Shown: positions 7,305 to 11,101 of the stretch, in pieces
Layout of the letters: the number at the start of each line of letters is the position of its first letter
How positions within the stretch are numbered: position 1 is the stretch's first letter
Assembly: GCA_023437285.1 (NCBI GenBank)
Contig: JAEZGP010000336.1
Location: forward strand, 1-11,101
DNA from: Actinomycetes bacterium
Lineage (GTDB): Bacteria; Actinomycetota; Actinomycetes; Mycobacteriales; Micromonosporaceae
Reading direction: 5' to 3'
DNA: 11,101 nt
Notes under the pieces: model-generated
Databases searched by the model: none
What the model was told of the DNA's origin: nothing
The model's input: the letters and a program-made list of their open reading frames with translations, nothing else
Translations under genes and position numbers: made by a program

Positions 7305-7417
7305 CGAGCGCCTCGATTCCCCCGGGTTCGGGTCAACGGATTCCAGTTGTACAGACAGTGAAATGATTATAGGGGATCGACGGGTCGCGCTTGAGCCGAC
7401 ACGGCGGAGGTCGGCCC
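7305..7417 (-). promoter_or_regulatory. Regulator promoter with -10 TATAAT and AATCATT core
   Basis: On the minus strand TATAAT lies at 7371-7366, about 62 bases before the regulator ATG; no convincing -35 box precedes it. It runs into AATCATT (7368-7362), the same core found at 3093-3099 and 9616-9622. The longer 17-bp pattern is only partly matched here (7368-7352, diverging in its second half). Overlap of -10 box and core would allow autoregulation (inference). Confidence 0.45.
7395..7415 (-). terminator. Short hairpin just after the CoA-transferase stop
   Basis: GCCGAC (7395-7400) pairs with GTCGGC (7410-7415) around a 9-base loop, directly downstream of the stop at 7418-7420. The stem is only 6 bp and has no T-run, so it could be a weak terminator or chance. 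Confidence 0.25.
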
Positions 7418-9598
7418 TCAGCGACCCGCGCCTGGCAGCGTCGGCACCGGCCGGCCGGCGGCGAGGTTCCAGTCACCGAGCACCGGCGCGCCGCGCCAGC
7501 GCCGCTGCCCCTGCTCGGGCAGCCGCCACGGTTGGCACAGGGCCACGTACTCACCCCGCTCGGCGTGCTCAACCACCCGGAACAGCCCACGGGCCCGCAG
7601 CACGGGGTCGTGACAGGTCTGCTCGGGCCCGACCACCCGAGCCGCCGCGACGCCGTTGGCCTGCAGGTACGCCTCAAGGTCGGCAGCCTTGCAGCTCGTG
7701 AGCCGCTCGACGAGAGCGCCGTGCAGGCCGTCGGGGTCGGCTTCCCGGGCCTCCCGGCCGGCCCAGCGGGCCTCGATTCCCAGGTGCTCGGCCAGAACCG
7801 ACCACTCACGGTCGTCGCGGATCGTGACGGCGATGAAGTCCCCATCGCCGACCGGCAGGATGTCGTTCGGAGCGGCGCCGGGCTCGCGGCGGCTCCACAT
7901 CGCGCGCGACTGGCCGTCGGCGCCCGGACCGGTCAGGACATCGAGCAGCCGCGCCACCATGACGTCGAGCATGGCGATGTCGGCGTCGGTGGCCGTGCCG
8001 GACCTGGGTCCAAGCGCCCAGGCGCTCATGACGAGCGCGGTGGCCAGCGAGGTGCAGATGTCGGCGAGTACGGTGAAGATCTCGGCGTACTCGCCCGTCG
8101 AGGTACGGGTGGCGTCGGTCAGACCGGCGTAGGCGTGGATGTTGTTGGCGTAGGCGCGGTAGTCGGCGAGCGGCCCGGTGCGCCCGAACCCGGAGACGCT
8201 GACGGTCAGCTTGTCGGCGCGGTTGAGCGCGTCCAGATCGATCTGCCACCGCCGCAGCCGGGCGGCGCGGACGTTCTCCAGGACCAGGTCGGCTCCGTCG
8301 AGAACCTCGGCGACCGGTGCGAGATCGGCCACGGAGAAGGCCAGGCTCTGCTTGTTCATGTTGGCCGTCAGGAAGTAGGCGCCCTGCTCGACACCGGGCT
8401 CGCCGTCGACCCACGGGCCGATCCGCCGGTACATGTCGATGCGGTCGACATCCTCGAGCCGCAGCACGCGGGTGCCCATCGCGCCCAGGAGTGATCCCGC
8501 TATGGGGGCCGAGATCACGTGGGTCGCCTCCACGAGGAAGAGCTCGGACAGCGTCGGGCGGTCCTCGCGATCCCAGTAGTGGCGGCCGTCCGGCGTCGGC
8601 GCGGCCCCGGACGGCGAACCGGCGGACCCGGCCAGGCCGAACGCGGAACCGTGGACGACGGCGTCGCCGTCGGCGCGGAAGAAGCCGCGCTCCCACAGGT
8701 GCGGCGCCGCCATCACCTCGGGACCGTTGTTCACCGGGGTGGCCGGCACGCCGTGCTCCTGGAGCAGCTGGGCGACCTCGGCCTTGGCCCGCCCGAGGGT
8801 CCACTGCCTGACCTCGGCGGTGAGCCGCTGGGCGTGGTCGCGGCGGTCCTCGACGGTGCGGTACTTCTCGGCCCACTCGGGGTTGCCGAACGCCGCTTTG
8901 GCCCCGTTCCACTGGTGATCGTCCACGGCCGCCAGCCGCAGGTGGCCGTCCCTGGTCGGGAAGATGCCCGTCGGCGCGGTGTAGCGGCGCCCGCCCGAGC
9001 TACCCGGGCAGTTCAGGAGATGGTGGGCACAGTCGAGGTAGGTGAAGGTGAACACGACCGCGTCCCGGGCGGCGACGTCGACCTCGACCGGGGCGTCGGA
9101 CCGCTCCCGGGAGGTGTTGAGCCCGTCGAGCGCGGCCAGCGCCGCGACGGCGCCGGTCGAGAGCATGGCCTGCCACCCCGCGGTCGGGACCGGTCGCCCC
9201 TCGGCGTCGTGGACGCCGGCCATTCCGCCGCCGGCGGCGAGGGCGACGAACTCCGACCCGACCCAACCGTCGTGAGTGCCGTCGAGGCCGAACGCGGTGA
9301 TGGTGACGAGGACCCGCGGCGACCGCCCGAGCAGGGCGGCGGCCTGGCTGGGCGTTCCCGAGTCGATCCGGTCGTCGATGACGACGTGCCACTCGCCGCC
9401 GGCGACCGCTGACCGGTCGCCCGTTACGGTCTTGAACCGGTCCAGTTTCAGCTGGCCGGCAACCTGCGCTCGCTCGTCGCCGGCAGCGGTCAGCTTGGTC
9501 ACGGACGCGCCCAGCTCGGCCAGGGCGGCGGCGGCGCACGCGCCTGCCACACCGTCGCCGAGTTCCAGTACCTGCAGCCCTTCCAGCAACGTCGCCAT
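7418..9598 (-). CDS. Tandem two-domain class III (CaiB/BaiF) CoA-transferase
   Basis: A 726-residue protein built from two CoA-transferase family III domains, where most members have one of about 400 residues. The N-terminal unit (about 1-345) starts LLEGLQVLELGDGVAGACAA and is shortened, lacking the N.NK.S segment. The C-terminal unit (about 350-726) starts LSELFLVEATHVISAPIAGS and has NMNKQSLAFSV (413-423), LVLENVR (438-444) and SGFGRTGPLADY (469-480). The family's nucleophilic aspartate lies in a (V/I)D(V/I)(S/A) motif; candidates are D174 (VEVDVAARDA) and D540 (ADIAMLDVMV), so both units may be active. The enzyme should move CoA between carboxylic acids, often as the entry step of degradation. 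Two-domain relatives exist, such as DddD, a DMSP-cleaving CoA-transferase. ATG at 9598 is chosen because homology starts there; an in-frame TTG at 9634 would add 12 unlikely residues. No clear ribosome site precedes the ATG. It is divergent from a thiolase. Confidence 0.93.
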   Translation of the reverse strand: MATLLEGLQVLELGDGVAGACAAAALAELGASVTKLTAAGDERAQVAGQLKLDRFKTVTGDRSAVAGGEWHVVIDDRIDSGTPSQAAALLGRSPRVLVTITAFGLDGTHDGWVGSEFVALAAGGGMAGVHDAEGRPVPTAGWQAMLSTGAVAALAALDGLNTSRERSDAPVEVDVAARDAVVFTFTYLDCAHHLLNCPGSSGGRRYTAPTGIFPTRDGHLRLAAVDDHQWNGAKAAFGNPEWAEKYRTVEDRRDHAQRLTAEVRQWTLGRAKAEVAQLLQEHGVPATPVNNGPEVMAAPHLWERGFFRADGDAVVHGSAFGLAGSAGSPSGAAPTPDGRHYWDREDRPTLSELFLVEATHVISAPIAGSLLGAMGTRVLRLEDVDRIDMYRRIGPWVDGEPGVEQGAYFLTANMNKQSLAFSVADLAPVAEVLDGADLVLENVRAARLRRWQIDLDALNRADKLTVSVSGFGRTGPLADYRAYANNIHAYAGLTDATRTSTGEYAEIFTVLADICTSLATALVMSAWALGPRSGTATDADIAMLDVMVARLLDVLTGPGADGQSRAMWSRREPGAAPNDILPVGDGDFIAVTIRDDREWSVLAEHLGIEARWAGREAREADPDGLHGALVERLTSCKAADLEAYLQANGVAAARVVGPEQTCHDPVLRARGLFRVVEHAERGEYVALCQPWRLPEQGQRRWRGAPVLGDWNLAAGRPVPTLPGAGR

Positions 9599-9694
9599 GT
9601 TAGATATCTTGCCTAAATCATTCGTATAATTCAACTAGGTGTGCAGTAGGCTCCTCGCAGTCCGGTCACCAGAGAAGGGGAGGGCGGCGGTCCG
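9599..9694. promoter_or_regulatory. Divergent promoter region between CoA-transferase and thiolase
   Basis: This 96-bp gap contains the third 17-bp match, AATCATTCGTATAATTC at 9616-9632. On the plus strand a perfect TATAAT (9625-9630) can serve the thiolase as a -10 box. On the minus strand TTGAAT (9634-9629), a 17-base spacer and CAAGAT (9611-9606) form a plausible promoter whose expected start falls at the ATG of the CoA-transferase, 7 bases on. The putative operator lies between these two boxes. The thiolase ribosome site is the GGGGAGG run about 11 bases before its ATG. Promoter calls are from base pattern only. Confidence 0.5.
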
Positions 9695-10921
9695 ATGACC
9701 TCAAGCCGTGACGCAGTCATCTGCGAGCCCGTACGGACGCCCATCGGCTCATATGGCGGCAGCCTCCGCGACGTGTCGGCTACCGCGCTCGGCGTCGCCA
9801 CGCTGACCGCGCTCCTCGATCGCACGGGAGTCGACGGGGCGGATGTCGACGATGTCGTCCTCGGCCATTGCTATCCCAACAGTGAGGCCCCCGCCATCGG
9901 CAGGGTGGGCGCCCTGGACGCCGGCCTGCCGGTCTCGGTGCCGGGCTACCAGGTCGACCGCCGGTGCGGCTCGGGCCTGCAGGCCGTCATCAACGCGGCG
10001 CTGTACGTGGGCACCGGCGCCATGGACACGGTCGTGGCCGGCGGCGTGGAAAGCATGAGCAATGTCGCGTTCTACTCCACCGAACTGCGGTGGGGCACGC
10101 GGCGGGACAGCCTGGCCCTGCACGACGGACTCGCCCGCGGCCGGGTCACCGCGGGCGGCGTGAACCACCCGGTGCCGGGCGGCATGCTGGAAACCGCCGA
10201 GAACCTTCGCCGCCGCTACGACATCCCTCGGGCGGAGCAGGACGAGTTGGCCCTGGAATCGCACCGGCGGGCGGTCGCGGCCCAGACATCCGGCGTGTTC
10301 GCGGAGGAGATCGTCCCGATCGAGGTGACAACCAAACGCGAGACGAGAACCGTCGACACCGACGAGCATCCACGCCCGGCGGCCTCCCTGGAGAAACTCG
10401 CCGCGCTACGCCCGATCCTGCGCGCGTCCGATCCCGAGGCCACGGTCACCGCCGGTAACGCGAGCGGCCAGAACGACGCCGCCGCGATGTGCCTGGTCAC
10501 CACCCGCGAGCTCGCCGAGCGGCGCGGCCTGGCTCCCCTGGCGCGCATCGTCACGTGGGCGGCGGCCGGCGTGGCACCCGACGTCATGGGCCTCGGCCCG
10601 GTCGCCGCCTCCGAGCGGGCGCTCGGCGAGGCCGGGCTCACACTGGCCGACATGGATGTGATCGAGATGAATGAGGCCTTCGCCGCGCAGGCCCTGGCCG
10701 TGTACCGCGCGTGGGGCTTCAGCCCGGCCGACCTGGAACGCACCAACGTGCACGGATCGGGGATCTCGCTCGGCCATCCGGTGGGCGCCACCGGCGCTCG
10801 CATGGTGGGTACCCTGGCCCGCGAGCTGGGCCGCCGCGCAGGGCGGTACGGACTCGTCACGATGTGCATCGGGGGCGGGCAGGGCCTGGCCGCGGTCGTC
10901 GAACGGATCACCAATGACTGA
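9695..10921 (+). CDS. Thiolase (acetyl-CoA acyltransferase)
   Basis: A complete 408-residue thiolase. The acyl-accepting cysteine is C91 in VDRRCGSGLQAV. NEAFAAQ lies at 326-332, the active-site histidine is H361 in GISLGHPVGATGAR (356-369), and the second catalytic cysteine is C391 in CIGGGQG. Thus the full Cys-His-Cys set is kept, and the enzyme should be active. Thiolases of this biosynthetic/degradative type cleave a 3-ketoacyl-CoA with free CoA to acetyl- or propionyl-CoA and a shortened acyl-CoA; reading direction in a catabolic locus suggests cleavage, the last step of a beta-oxidation-like cycle. ATG at 9695 is supported by a purine-rich GGGGAGG site and by the DAVICEPVRTPIGSYGG opening. 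The next CoA-transferase starts inside its last codons with an 8-bp overlap, indicating a coupled operon. Chain-length preference is not readable. Confidence 0.96.
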   Translation: MTSSRDAVICEPVRTPIGSYGGSLRDVSATALGVATLTALLDRTGVDGADVDDVVLGHCYPNSEAPAIGRVGALDAGLPVSVPGYQVDRRCGSGLQAVINAALYVGTGAMDTVVAGGVESMSNVAFYSTELRWGTRRDSLALHDGLARGRVTAGGVNHPVPGGMLETAENLRRRYDIPRAEQDELALESHRRAVAAQTSGVFAEEIVPIEVTTKRETRTVDTDEHPRPAASLEKLAALRPILRASDPEATVTAGNASGQNDAAAMCLVTTRELAERRGLAPLARIVTWAAAGVAPDVMGLGPVAASERALGEAGLTLADMDVIEMNEAFAAQALAVYRAWGFSPADLERTNVHGSGISLGHPVGATGARMVGTLARELGRRAGRYGLVTMCIGGGQGLAAVVERITND

Positions 10922-11101
10922 CGGCGAGGGCATGCTGGCCGGCGTGACCGTGGTGGCGATTGAGCAGGCGGTGTCGGCGCCGCTGTGCACGCGGACCCTG
11001 GCCGACCTGGGGGCCCGGGTCATCAAGATCGAAGAACCGACCGGTGGCGACTTCACCCGGGGCTACGACGACAGTGTCAACGGTCTCGGGTCGCACTTCG
11101 T
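10914..11101 (+). CDS. Class III (CaiB/BaiF) CoA-transferase, cut by window edge
   Basis: Only the first 62 complete codons are present. They read as the N-terminus of a family III CoA-transferase: MLAGVTVVAIEQAVSAPLCT (7-26), then TLADLGARVIKIEEPTGGDF (28-47) with the typical GA.VIKiE.P.gGD nucleotide-binding pattern. The catalytic aspartate, about 170 residues in for this family, is beyond the window, so activity cannot be judged. The start codon lies within the thiolase gene (ATGACTGA overlap of 8 bp), so its translation is probably coupled to it, and no separate promoter is needed. It is a second transferase gene, distinct from the tandem one on the other strand, and may activate a different intermediate or use a different CoA donor (inference). 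Confidence 0.9.
   Translation, partial: MTDGEGMLAGVTVVAIEQAVSAPLCTRTLADLGARVIKIEEPTGGDFTRGYDDSVNGLGSHF

Noticed and set aside
6306..7361. Plus-strand frame across the regulator gene
   Set aside because: It begins inside the dehydrogenase in another frame and runs antisense to an unmistakable GntR protein.
7391..9412. Long plus-strand frames opposite the tandem CoA-transferase (7391-8494 and 8519-9412)
   Set aside because: No recognisable domain; the minus-strand frame is a convincing enzyme across the whole stretch.
1..11101. Mobile elements, CRISPR arrays, tRNA or rRNA genes
   Set aside because: No transposase or integrase-like protein, no regularly spaced repeats and no tRNA-like cloverleaf or rRNA sequence were seen.

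Overview
This 11.1 kb window is very GC-rich, with long spurious open frames on both strands, GAGG/AAGGAG-type ribosome sites and actinobacterial-style acyl-CoA genes. It most likely comes from a soil-type Actinomycetota chromosome; the genus cannot be read from the sequence. Every convincing gene except one transporter component and one regulator encodes a CoA-thioester enzyme, so the window looks like part of a catabolic locus that activates an organic acid as its CoA ester and shortens it by a beta-oxidation-like route. The substrate cannot be deduced from sequence alone.

Layout: (1) 1-3002, minus strand, a tight operon of three acyl-CoA dehydrogenase family genes, read from 3002 down to the left edge. 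The first two overlap by 14 bp. The first lacks the usual flavin signature and the second keeps it, the pattern of heteromeric dehydrogenases. The third is cut by the window edge. (2) 3003-3186, a divergent control region. (3) 3187-4248, plus strand, a lone lipoprotein of the NMT1/SsuA/TauA solute-binding type, followed by a strong hairpin terminator. (4) 4339-5220, minus strand, a crotonase-fold protein in which both classical hydratase glutamates appear replaced. (5) 5221-5287, a divergent promoter region. (6) 5288-6451, plus strand, a fourth, canonical acyl-CoA dehydrogenase. (7) 6528-7304, minus strand, a GntR/FCD regulator. (8) 7418-9598, minus strand, a tandem two-domain class III CoA-transferase. 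(9) 9599-9694, a divergent promoter region. (10) 9695-10921, plus strand, a thiolase overlapping by 8 bp a second, single-domain class III CoA-transferase that runs off the right edge.

An inferred division of labour is: the solute-binding protein captures the substrate; one or both CoA-transferases make the CoA ester; the dehydrogenases introduce double bonds; the crotonase-like protein acts on the unsaturated ester; and the thiolase cleaves. No 3-hydroxyacyl-CoA dehydrogenase, permease or ATPase lies in the window. The four gene-control regions, and almost nothing else here, carry AT-rich islands containing an AATNATT core. Three of them share a longer 17-bp pattern. This fits one local regulon, most simply under the encoded GntR protein, although promoter elements could explain part of the similarity.
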